Source: Bolinopsis microptera
Taxonomy: Eukaryota; Ctenophora; Tentaculata; Lobata; Bolinopsidae
Direction: 5' to 3'
Assembly: GCF_026151205.1 (NCBI RefSeq)
Contig: NC_087076.1
Span: forward strand, 7,910,902-7,974,901
Length of the DNA: 64,000 bases
In this document: positions 48,716 through 59,600 of the stretch, piece after piece
Numbering within the stretch: position 1 is the stretch's first letter
How the letters are laid out: every line of letters begins with the position of its first letter
The notes under the pieces: model-generated
What the model was told of the DNA's origin: nothing
Databases searched by the model: none
The model's input: the letters and a program-made list of their open reading frames with translations, nothing else
Translations under genes and position numbers: made by a program

Positions 48716-49536
48716 CCCGAATGTGAATTTTTAAAGATGGGTTTTAACTGAGTGTCATTTAACTGAGAGGAGACTTTCTCACACTTTCTTGCCCGGCTAT
48801 TGCTCAAGTAGGGGGGTGACCAACCCAAAAAAACCCAAAAAACCTTTCCCAAAATGGAAATTTCACGTAAAGTTGGGTTTTTTTTGGGTTTTTGTGGGTT
48901 TTTTAAAGAGTAAAGAGTAAAGAGTGTAGTAAAAAAGGTACACTTTTTAACACTTTTAATTACACTTAACAAAATTATCTTCTAAAAATCTTCTTTTTTT
49001 CCTATTATTTTCCAATCAGTCTTTACATTAAGTGCATTTCCAAAGGTAAAACATACCATTGCTTTGGTTAGAAAAAAATGTCACTTTTTAGCATTTTTAA
49101 GGCTATTTTAGGCTATTTTACACTACACTTTTTTACACTACAGTTTTGCCTTTTTTATGCATGGTGTAACCTTCCCCAGGGTTGCCATATATATAATACC
49201 CCAGAGGCGGGCAGAGCATCCTCATGCTATCCTCTCGTGGGCTATCCAAGCTCAGCCTCTCATTAAAAAAACCGTCACAATGTCAATAATGGGTCCTCAG
49301 GTCCTGTATCAAATTGTGCACGCGAATAAGTTCATATAAAATACAGTAAATGATAAACTACATATTAAATGGATACCTCGTACTTGAACAACATAATACA
49401 ACAAGATACGTCAGAGCGTGACGTCACTCGTCAGAGCGTCATGACGACCGCGGAAGAAACATGTTATTTGAAGGAGCAACACTCTTAAGTCTGTTATTGT
49501 TAAGAAGCACTCTAACAGGAGCCAGTCTGCAGATTT

Positions 49537-50139
49537 ATGTTCATTTTATTCACATTCTTCATCTTTGAATGTATCCGGCTCGTTGTTGAAATAATGATTG
49601 CTCTCTCTGCAGTTCTCGCAGCTTTCTGTATCACCTGCACCAGTTCAACTGAGGAGCTGAACCACAGTGCAACTGCTTTAGTTGGAGAAACTGGAGGAAG
49701 TTGCCTGGAGTTGTGCATGTCAGAGGGGGTCTGTATAGGGGAGATGTGTGATGAGCGGTGTACAGCTAGATGTACTACGGGGGTAGGTGAGATGGTTCAA
49801 ATATCAGACAAAAGTAGAATCTGTATGAAGAATTGTACGCAGGTCACTGAATGTAACGCTAGATGCATCACGGGTGACAGGATTGAAAAATCAAGAAATG
49901 TTAAAAAATGTATGAAAAACTGTTTACAGTTCACCGAATGTTGCACCAATGAGTGCGTAAAGGAGTGCAAAAAGGCGTGCTGGATTAATTATACTGGTAT
50001 TAACAAGGAGCAGAGCCGCAACAGAGAGAAGGTGAGTAGCAGAAGAAGGGAACTGGTAAAAAGGACGGACGGACGGGATACAAGAAGAATAGGAAGGCGA
50101 CCAAAGCAGAGAAAGGCTCATCAAAGAAGACGTAATTAA
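49537..50139 (+). CDS. Small Cys-rich secreted protein, Arg-rich tail
   Basis: Up to 200 codons are open. Translation could start at 49537 or, more like a normal signal peptide, at codon 20 (49594), giving MIALSAVLAAFCITCTSS. The body has a repeated Cys pattern: CLELCMSEGVCIGEMCDERC, ICMKNCTQVTECNARC, and KCMKNCLQFTECCTNECVKE then CKKAC. The tail is very basic (RRRELVKRTDGRDTRRIGRR, PKQRKAHQRRRN). The last few codons and the stop lie in sequence matching the LINE tail described at 48397-48715, so the natural C-terminus may be earlier or spliced (a GTGAGT lies at about 50032). I do not recognise the family. Confidence 0.5.
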   Translation: MFILFTFFIFECIRLVVEIMIALSAVLAAFCITCTSSTEELNHSATALVGETGGSCLELCMSEGVCIGEMCDERCTARCTTGVGEMVQISDKSRICMKNCTQVTECNARCITGDRIEKSRNVKKCMKNCLQFTECCTNECVKECKKACWINYTGINKEQSRNREKVSSRRRELVKRTDGRDTRRIGRRPKQRKAHQRRRN

Positions 50140-50912
50140 GAAAGAAAGAAATTATGGATAAACAGACTGGAAACAGCTCAAAATGTTTTAAGTATAACTT
50201 CGAACGTTATTATTTATTGATGTTATCGCATTTTGAAATTTTATTTATTTATCTGCGTTGGAGCCTACTAGACTGTTAATGGCTATATTTTTGCGACATA
50301 ATAATAATAGTGTGTATTATGTAATATGCACATATAATGCACATATAATGCACACATAATGCACATATAATGCAAATATAATGCACATATAATGCACATA
50401 TAATGTACATATAATGCACTATGAGAACCTCTTTAACTGTCTGGCTGGTCACGTGACAAAACCAATCAACTACCTTACTCGGGATTATTACGACGGGTTT
50501 ATTAACGACCGGTTAAAATATGGTTCGGGAAAAATATGGCGAAATTGCTCAAAACCCACCACATTTTCCCGGTCGCCATTTTACCGGTGTCCAACCTTTC
50601 AATTTTAGATTCAAAAATTTTGTCTGAGATGTAAATTTCCTTATTAGAGATAAGCAGGTTCAGAAATTTTCGCATTGCTAAAACTTGTGAAACAAGTCGA
50701 ATTATCAATAATTGTTGAAAGTAGACTCTAGCAAATTCGTTGTTTTGAATTAGCATTACATGTCACAGTGCTGGCAAGCACGACCGTTGCATTTATTGTG
50801 GGTATACTATGTACCCCATTTACTATTATACCCCCTTTACTATTATACCCCCTTTACTAATATACCCCCTTTACTATTATACCCCCTTTGGTACACGTTA
50901 CTAGCCTCTTTC

Positions 50913-50966
50913 GTGCACGCGAAGCGTGCACTCCGGTGGGAGGCGGCGGCCGAAGGCCGCCGCCTC
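50913..50966. other. Two adjacent perfect hairpins with GAA loops
   Basis: GTGCACGC-GAA-GCGTGCAC at 50913-50931 is followed by GAGGCGGCGGCC-GAA-GGCCGCCGCCTC at 50940-50966. The block is GC-rich in AT-rich surroundings. Confidence 0.9.
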
Positions 50967-52370
50967 CGGCAAAAGTTTTTCAGGCATTAAGACTCATCGG
51001 AAGTCGTTCAGCAGATTTATTTTTAGTTCAAAACATACTAATTTGATGTCAAAGATGACAGGAATAAAAAATAAAATAGTTAAGTTGAGATTTTTAAGAA
51101 ATTTGCATAAAATACTCGTCAGCACTGTTATACGAAATTCGGTAAAAAACCCAAAATCGCCATATTCAGGTGCCTTAAAAACCATGTTAAAATTGAGTTA
51201 GAGATTTGAAACTTTGCAGGGCGTCTAGACGTTGACCAAATCGACTGTAAAAAAAATTTCGTGTTTCAGGAGCATCGGGAAATGGGTTTTCTGGAACCCC
51301 TGTTTTACGACAGATTGTCGTGATACATACATACATACATATATTCAGGGATAGACGCTTTGCCAGTCAATTGTAGCCTGTATTTAATTGTCTATAGATT
51401 CAAAAGTATAAAAGATACAGCCATTTCCGACCACAGGTCTTGAAGATAATTGTTTACACTTTAGTTTACATTGTATAAACAAATTATTTGACGTCATGAA
51501 CACCCCTTGATGACGTCATCAAGTTAACTGTTTTTAAAACTTGAATTTTGAAAAAGTAATAACTTTTAAAAATGATTTTACATCATTAAAAAGTAATTGT
51601 ATTCAAAATCTGAGGAAATTTTCACCTCAGATAATTGTTCAAGCATTCTGAAAATCTACCAGAAAGTTTTTCTAGCTTGCTCCTTCATAAAGATATTCGT
51701 CATTGAAGTTTGTGCTTTTTTGAAGAATTATTTTATAAAAACGTCAATTTTGCGATTTAGTATTCTCTGGTGTTGGGCCATGCCTTGGGTTGTGGAGCTC
51801 AGTTCTGCTTTCTATAGGTATTAATTGTGCATTAGGCTAGTTTTAAAGTTGAAAGTCAAAAAGTTGCACACGTGGGGACACGCCCAAATTGATAGAAAAT
51901 TGCTAAAATCACTGAAAATTGCTGTTTTCGTCATTTTCTGTCAACTTTAGAGTGCCGTTGTGATTACAGTTCTTCTTGAAATACTTTCAAACTTTGCATG
52001 CTTATTAAACTATATATAAAACAATTACATGCAAATATTTACGGCGATTCAATATTAGATGCGCACGAAACGTCCGCTCAAAGTTTGCACGTGCGAAAGG
52101 TGAGAATTTTGCTCATTCGTGATTTCCAACAAATTCTGCTTTGCCACGACAGTTTAATGTCATTACATATGAATTTAATGCCAACTTGAATGAGTATTAA
52201 GTGGCATATTCAGTCAGTGATCGACCGATATGCTTACCTAAACACAAGGAAATGTTTTTAAAGGAAAAATTTCGAAATCGTTGAAACTTCCTCCTTATTA
52301 ATGAAGATATCAGAACTTTATATTTCGACTTTATAAAGTACCCTGACATTATAATCAAAAAGAGATGATA

Positions 52371-52874
52371 TTTGACCAAAACCCATAATCATGGGTAGAG
52401 TGGACCGCTGCCAGTGTCTCTCTTTCCCAAACAAAAGGAAATGATATTAATTTGATTGACCGTTCTCAAATGCAAAATGATACCGAGAATGAAATCGGTC
52501 GCTCGCTTTTCCCATTCATTTACAATTGTAATAGATTAAGAAGAACTACCCAAAGGCAGCTGTACTTGGCAATAAAGATTCAATAAACTTCAGCTAATTC
52601 AATAAGTAATAACTACCACCCTTACCCCGAAATACAAGGTATCGACCCGAACGCAACCCAAAGAGATTTTTACAGCATCCGATTGATGTAATCAATCGAA
52701 ACTTATTACAATTCGTAAGCCGTGAATGAATGGGAAAAGCGAGCGACCGATTTCATTCTCGGTATCATTTTGCATTTGAGAACGGTCAATCAAATTAATA
52801 TCATTTCCTTTTGTTTGGGAAAGAGAGACACTGGCAGCGGTCCACTCTACCCATGATTATGGGTTTTGGTCAAA
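52371..52874. mobile_element. 504-bp inverted-repeat element
   Basis: Arms of about 150 bp, starting TTTGACCAAAACCCATAATC, are near-perfect inverted copies (52371-52522 and 52726-52874). No clear target duplication was found. It lies within the 2.9-kb TA element. Confidence 0.75.
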
Positions 52875-53527
52875 TTTACGTGTATCAAATAACCATTATG
52901 ACTCAATTTGTAGAAAATCTTCGAAAGAATGCATCGTTCACATTGTTTAGAATTATGAATAAATGACTGATGAAACTGATTCATGTTATTGACCGTTTTA
53001 ATTAATTCGAGTTTTAATTTAACTGTTACTTTTACTTTGAGTCCTATTTCATTATGTAAAGATATTCACTACCTAAGAAATTAAAAATTGGCCTATTTAA
53101 ATCAACTTTGACAATAAGGATATATGACAAGAATTGGGCAAAAAGGTGAATTTTTTGCAATTTTAGCCAAATGAAGTCGAAAAACCTACAACAAGTGTCC
53201 CAATAGTCTTCTTTAGTGAATACAAGACAACCATTAAAATATGAGCACCCATACCCCTTGGGAACCCTAAAAGCTGAGTCGGCGGGTTTATTAACGACCG
53301 GTGAAAATGTGGTTCGGGAAAAATATGGCGAAATTACCCTAAACCCGCCACTTTATCCCGGTCATAATAATCCCGAGTAAGGTAATCAATATTGAACGTT
53401 TCGCAAGGCATGACGTAATTTACGGCTGTTAACTCATATTCTATTTGGCCGTTTCTTTAGCAGAGTAAGAACTGCAGGATCACGAGCCCTTTAACTGGTT
53501 TATAGATATAACCATTGAAAGTGATTA

Positions 53528-54056
53528 CCTTAGTCGGTAATATTATTGGGGGGGGGGGGGGGGGGGGATTATGGGAGCTAAAAATATGGACTGTTATAAA
53601 TATGCCAATATGGTTCTTTGGCCCAAAAAGAACCAAATTCGACCCCCCACAATTTTAACTGCGACTTTCCTTTCGTGAAAAAATCTCAAATCGAATTGTA
53701 CACTGCAACGAAACAGCTGCTGCTGAACTTGTATTATTCATCTGAAGTTGCTGATCTGAAATTTAAATTTAAATTGTTCCTAGTTAACCCCTCAAATTGA
53801 AAGGATGGTGGGAATAGTAGACAAATCGGACTTTTTGAACCAGAACTAGCTTCAATTCAGCAAACAATAACGTAAGCATACTTCTGGACGTAAATGAAAG
53901 AAACGTTAATCATATTATGACTGATATACCAAAAGGAACACCAAAATTTGACTCGGGGGGTTAAATTATGGGGGGTAAAAATATGGACTGTTATAAATAT
54001 AGTTCTTTGGCCCGAAAAGGACCAAATTAGACCCCTCATAATATTACCAACTAAGG
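53528..54056. mobile_element. TA-flanked element with CCTTA ends, member 4 (529 bp)
   Basis: Ends CCTTAGTCGGTAATATTAT and CCTTAGTTGGTAATATTAT are inverted copies with TA on both sides. A 21-22 base G run follows the left end. The pieces AAATATGGACTGTTATAAAT and TTCTTTGGCCC occur near both ends. It begins only 145 bp after member 3. Confidence 0.85.
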
Positions 54057-54619
54057 TAGTTAGTTTAGTGGGTGATTAGTGAGCAGGGTTATGTTTTTAT
54101 ATTTCATTAATAATAAATAAGTAATTTCTTTTGTAGTTCAAATTCAGTCCTTAATCTCTTGTAATGAAGCAAAAGCTTGTTAAGTGGCCTAGGCTTTCGA
54201 CTGGAATCTAACGTCCCCAGTCGCAAGAACTAATAAGACAATGAACACAAGAGGGGAGAATAACTTTGCTTGGATTGGGTTAAGTTTAATTCAAACATAG
54301 TTCGACATATTGGGATTCACCATAGTTAGACATATTGGGATTCATCATTCAATCATAGAATTCAATCATAGAATTCTGATTTGACTTGACTTGGATTTAG
54401 TTTAATTCAATACTATCAAAATTCATTACAAATATCGACAGGTTTATCGGATGATTTATTGGTGCAGTATTTAACTTTAGACAGGTATGTTACAAGGTAT
54501 TAGAAAGTATTTCGATATGTCTCGACAGGAATCTCAGTATCTTTGTGTCTCGACAGAGCTATTAGAGGTGTCCGGTCGGGGGGTTCTTATTCAGTTGACA
54601 GTTCCTGTCTCATCAGTTA

Positions 54620-54786
54620 GGGGTCGTTCACATATTATTGCGTAATCATTTTTTGGAACATTTTACCCCCCCCCCCCTCCCCTCCGTAATCAGTTTTACA
54701 CGTAGCTATTGTGTCAAAATTACACTAGCGTTATCATTCAGAAACCCCCCCCCTCTCAGCTGATTACGTAATATGTGAACGATCCC
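54620..54786. mobile_element. TTA-flanked miniature element (167 bp)
   Basis: Terminal repeats GGGGTCGTTCACATATTA and complement (one base different) are flanked by TTA on both sides. A 3-bp TTA-type duplication fits PIF/Harbinger. Confidence 0.82.
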
Positions 54787-55149
54787 TTACTCAGATTGTC
54801 TTGTATTCTTCGCGTGTGGCCTTGTTGCCAATAGATTTAATACTAATTGACAGGGCCGAAATTCGATAATACTCGTCAAATTGTTTCAAGAATTAGAGTT
54901 CTACCACTTTTATAAAGATTTTATTTGAAGTATAATACTCATTCGTTGACTGATTGCGGGATATATTGGTTTTGATCTTGTCAAGAATAATGCCCATAGC
55001 TCGACATATTGGGATTCAATCATAGAATTCAATCATAGAATTCTGATTTGACGTGATGAAACTGTCCCTATACGGATAGATGATGTCTTCAAATGGGTCC
55101 TTTAACAAATTGTGCACGAGAATAAGTTCATATAAAATATAGTAAATGA

Positions 55150-55430
55150 TAAACATAATCTTACTGCTGTCTCACAAGGCATTGCTAGGATTGACACCAA
55201 CTTATCTGTAAGACATGTTTATTGTTTAGGTACTCACATCATGGTCACACATTGGAACTAATTGTACCATCTTTTAACTCTAAGTTTGGTGAGCGTAGCT
55301 TCTCTGTAGTGGCTCTCTCTAAATATCTACAATCGTCTGCCTGGTACTATTTCATCGGCTCAATCACTGGAATCCTTTAAAGCATTTCTAAAAACTTTTC
55401 TGTTTAAACTGCCCTTCATGAACTTGAAAA
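55150..55430 (+). mobile_element. LINE C-terminal remnant
   Basis: Plus strand IYNRLPGTISSAQSLESFKA then FLKTFLFKLPF is the usual WNxLPxxIxxAxSLxxFKxxLKTxLF ending of LINE ORF2 proteins. Upstream sequence is out of frame. Confidence 0.75.
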
Positions 55431-56640
55431 ACTTTATCGATAATTTATTTTGGTCAATATTGGTGTTAGATTTTTACATATAAGTATCATTTTCTGTCAT
55501 TAGACTTAGCGATATATTTTCAAGCATACGTTACCAGTCCTTATCTTATTCAAGTACTTTTCTGGGATGTTTAGATTGAACACTGCTGAGTTTTATCAGT
55601 TTTATCAGTTTTATCTTAAAAGTGGTGTTAATAAACTTCGATTTCTTATTATTATAATATATATCACGTATTTTCCTAAATTATGACTTTATCGATTTAC
55701 TATCAACTTATCAATATAGTAAGTTTTAAATATGATTCATCAAACAATTAATGAACACTATTATTCGATCATGAATTGCTTTAAAAAATGATTTTCTGGA
55801 GTAGTGGAAGATAACAAACACTGTCGGTCTCCTATACCCTCTGGAGGATTATAAGTTAAGTTGAGGCCAACTTTCAAAGGCTCCGGAGAAATTGTTTACA
55901 AGATGAAACAGCTGATCAGAGAAGATCTTTGTATTCAATTTTCTCACATATTGGGTTTCATTTTTGTAAAATAAGGAGATGAAAAATCCCCACATACAAC
56001 ATTGGAGTTGTAGAGGGAGTTATGTGCCTCGCCGGGCTAAAGTAGTGGATGACCTTGCTGTACGGCAAGTTAAACAAGGATCTGAAACTACTAGGTTCCG
56101 TACAGACTCAACTCTGCACCCGTGTCAATATGTTCATTATATGCAAGCCTCTTGATTTATACCATGATTTAATTTGGGGTACGAAATGTGGCGGTTTTCG
56201 GAAAAGATTCCCATATTTTCGTTCCCAAATCATTTAGGTCACCAGAATTATGTCGAACATAAATATGTCTCGTAAGGTATGACTACATATAATAACCATT
56301 ATGATTATAGGATCTGATATGAGATCGAACAAACACTACATAAAAAGGAGGGGTCTGAGATTTGTCTGTCAATTCAGCTCTCTACAAACCTTGTTCGGGT
56401 TCCTCTTTGTTAGATACATATTTCTCAACATCGCTATGCTTTATCGGCTGCTTTGGAATCTGGGCAGAAAACGTAATATCATGACCAATGTAATTAACAT
56501 TAATCATCGGTTAAATGTAAGTTAATTATATTAATTTATGAAAGATCGGTGTGCCTGACCGTGGGATGTCCGGCATGCTTGTTCTACTTTCACACAGTCA
56601 TAACAATTTCAAATTTTTAAAAGTTAGAAAAGTGTTATAG
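55431..56640. other. Downstream intron or flank of the NFX1-type gene
   Basis: No exon found on either strand. If the exon at 47805-47950 belongs to the zinc-finger gene, this is intronic. Confidence 0.35.
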
Positions 56641-56672
56641 AAAGTGAAAGTGAAAGAGAAACTACTCCTCAC

Positions 56673-59600
56673 CTTACACTCCTCTCCACACTTGGGTGAC
56701 AGTTCGTCCTCTTTCCCACACGCCTCCCCACATTTGTAATCCTTCTTAACTTTACGGCACGCACAGTAGAGTGATACCTAAAAGAAAATAAGATAATAAT
56801 AATTGATTAATTTTAACAAAACTTCTATAGTTGAAAGTTGGAACCAACTTAGAGATTATTAAATGGAAAACGGGGGGAAAGTGGATTTAAGGCGAAGACT
56901 AATAATAATATAACTGGCGAAATCATATTATTTCAATTTGAACTTGTTTGAACATATCTGAATTCGGACATAAACGCCCCTTCGAAAAATCCATATATTT
57001 AACCCTGTAGTGCCCTGTTACCCCTGTAGCTTCACCTTTTTCTTGCACTCCGTTGGTTTGGAGCAGCTGCCCAGATGACAGGTTTTCCTGCAGGTGTGCT
57101 GACAGGAGATTAGTTTACTACACTGACTTCCACAACCCAGCAGAGTCTCTAAATCCTTCTTCTCTGCGGAATTACAAGTTTAGTGTAAGATAGCCCAGTT
57201 TGTAACATAGGCCCAGTTATTCCTGACAATCGAGTATTGAGTTTTCCAATTTAAAGCACCAGAAATAATAAATATAGAATTCCCAAATACTGAAAAAGAG
57301 TAAGACTATAAAGACAGTGTTTATGGATTCTGAGACCGGACTTGAATTGGCTGAGTTTTATTATTCAGTGATATAAGACTTAAGAGAATATAATATAGTG
57401 GTAATAAGATAAAAAGCTGACCAGAGAAGAGGGTGCATTTAACAGAGAGATGTAGAATGCCACAGTGACAAGGTAATCTGAGGTACTGTCTGCACGGGGG
57501 ACAGGAACCGGGGTGACACGCACGTGTACACTGGTGCGGGCAGTCCCACGTGCGCGCGCACATCTCCTCGCACGTGCTGCATCTGCGGTTACGTTATGAG
57601 TCTATCTTAATGTTAAACTGGCCTATAAATAATGGATAACTAGCTCGCCAGATCGGTTGTCTCTTCAATAAGAAAAAAGTCACATTTCAATTTATGTTTA
57701 TTTTTGCTGCATTTGTTGCACATTTATTGAAATTCTATTTATTGTTGAGGCAGTACATTTTCCGAATTATTTGGTTACTATTAGAAAGATTGATCTTTAG
57801 TATTGTTAAAGCACTTGATAGGAGCTCTCACCACAAACTGCCTACAATTGACAGAGCTATACAGCCGGAAAGAAGCTAAGTCTACAAGAGAACATACAGG
57901 GTGTGTGTGTTCACATATATGTGACATCTCGTCTCTCCCATGATAAAAGCAGCTCTGATATTGATTACGTGAACTTGTTTCCTGAGAACTGGAACTAGTA
58001 GTCGACACCCCAGTCTGGATACTACTTGGTACTCTGTTTAACTCTGTACTGGCGAGACAACGATAGTAGATCACGTGATAACAGATTTAATCGCTGGGAA
58101 CGGAGCTCTTTCTAAAGTACCATGCAGATCTTAATGCCTGATTACTGATTAGATTAAATAGGCGGCAGTAGTCAGGTGGCAATACCTCCAGCGCATCCTA
58201 AATATTTGTCTTGTGCAGTATCTTTGGTGCCTGAAAGTTTGCTAGATCCTCATTTTAAGCACATTTTTCAACATAGAATAAATTGATCGATGGCACACGC
58301 GGACTTAGTATTTCTACTCGTTTATTGAACATAATCTGCTTGAGCCCGTAGTCAAGGAAGTCTACCTTATCAGAGTTCTCTGACTCAAGGGGCAAGCTAT
58401 TGAGACGGTTTGGGTGCTCTAGATCAGCCGCTCTCTCAGATGCGCCAGACAGAACTATAAGTTATCAAATCTACAGTGTAGATTTGATAACTTGAAATTA
58501 GGCGCACTAATACAATGGGGCGCGACAAGATGTTTATCTGAACTCTTTACAGTGTTACTTGATAATATAATAGCGGGAAATTTGTTGCGTTATTTCAGGA
58601 CACTTCACCAGAACTCACAGCACGTGATCCAGGTGGAGTCTACAAGCCACTATTAGCTTGGCTGGTTAAGGGCTAATGTAGCACTACGTAACAGTGGTAG
58701 CAGCTTGGTAGCAGCTTAGTGGCTCTATTTCGACCATATATGGCCATCATCATGTGCCTGGAGTCTATACATTAATATAAGACCCAGTTAGAGTTAGACG
58801 GCATGTAACGTGGGACCCAGCGCCAGTCGCTGATTCGCCGCCTAAATGTGCATATTATTGATTATTTTTATTTCTTTTCAACAAATTTCATTCTTAAAGG
58901 GGAATATCATCCGATAATATTTGTCTTAATAACTTCTTTGAATCTGTATTACAAGAGCTGGCTGCAGCCTGATCCCCCTATGAACAAATCCTGGCTACAG
59001 CCTTTTAAACATTTAACGCCATGGTATGAATGATACAGGATCGTTAAGCTTGTATCAGGGTCTGATTGTTGAGGAGTAAGCGAGGAACAGGATGGGTCAT
59101 GAACGAGCTCAAGGTCTCAATAACGAGCAGGGTCTGTAGTGTCATGTCACCAATCTGCAACTAGCTGCTTATCACATAGTGTGTTTAGTGCAGCTTGTCA
59201 TACTCATTACTCATAGTTAGCATTCTTTAGTTATGTCAGTGCTAATATTCTTCTTTATAATTGTGTTCCTTCCTCTCGACATTACAGGGTGTTCCGATAA
59301 AAGATAACAAAGTTATCGCACATTTCGGAACATCATTGCTTATGACCTGCGACGCGTGAAGTCGTTAAGTGAAAGATGAAGTGTATTGTTAATATTAATA
59401 AAAACCGATTGGTTTCCTTTTTGGACTCCTGTGTATAATAAGAATCAGAACGAGTTTATAATGTACTAGAAAGCCCGTGGTCACAGGAAGCTACTATTCT
59501 TTGGAAGTCAGATTTTATCGCATCAAAAAATATCCATCACATGCACAACCGAAGATACAGCCGATAATTTGTAAAACACTCTCCACACAACTCAATCTTT

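Larger units (their letters stand above)
50473..53382. mobile_element. TA-flanked element with CCTTA ends, member 3 (2.9 kb)
   Basis: Ends CCTTACTCGGGATTATTA are inverted copies with TA on both sides. The next ~100 bases are also repeated, partly in direct orientation (GGGTTTATTAACGACCGGT, GGTTCGGGAAAAATATGGCG). The interior holds a tandem CCCCCTTTACTATTATA repeat (50815-50890), the GC-rich double hairpin at 50913-50966 and a 504-bp inverted-repeat element. No transposase frame. Confidence 0.8.

Noticed and set aside
48810-48905. Telomere-like AAAAACCC repeats
   Set aside because: Irregular spacing and both strands represented; looks like low-complexity sequence.
57781-58074. 97-codon minus-strand frame with a CxxHxxxE...CExTH stretch that loosely recalls a B-box
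   Set aside because: Too short a pattern, no splice support with the zinc-finger exons and frame ends in AT-rich DNA.
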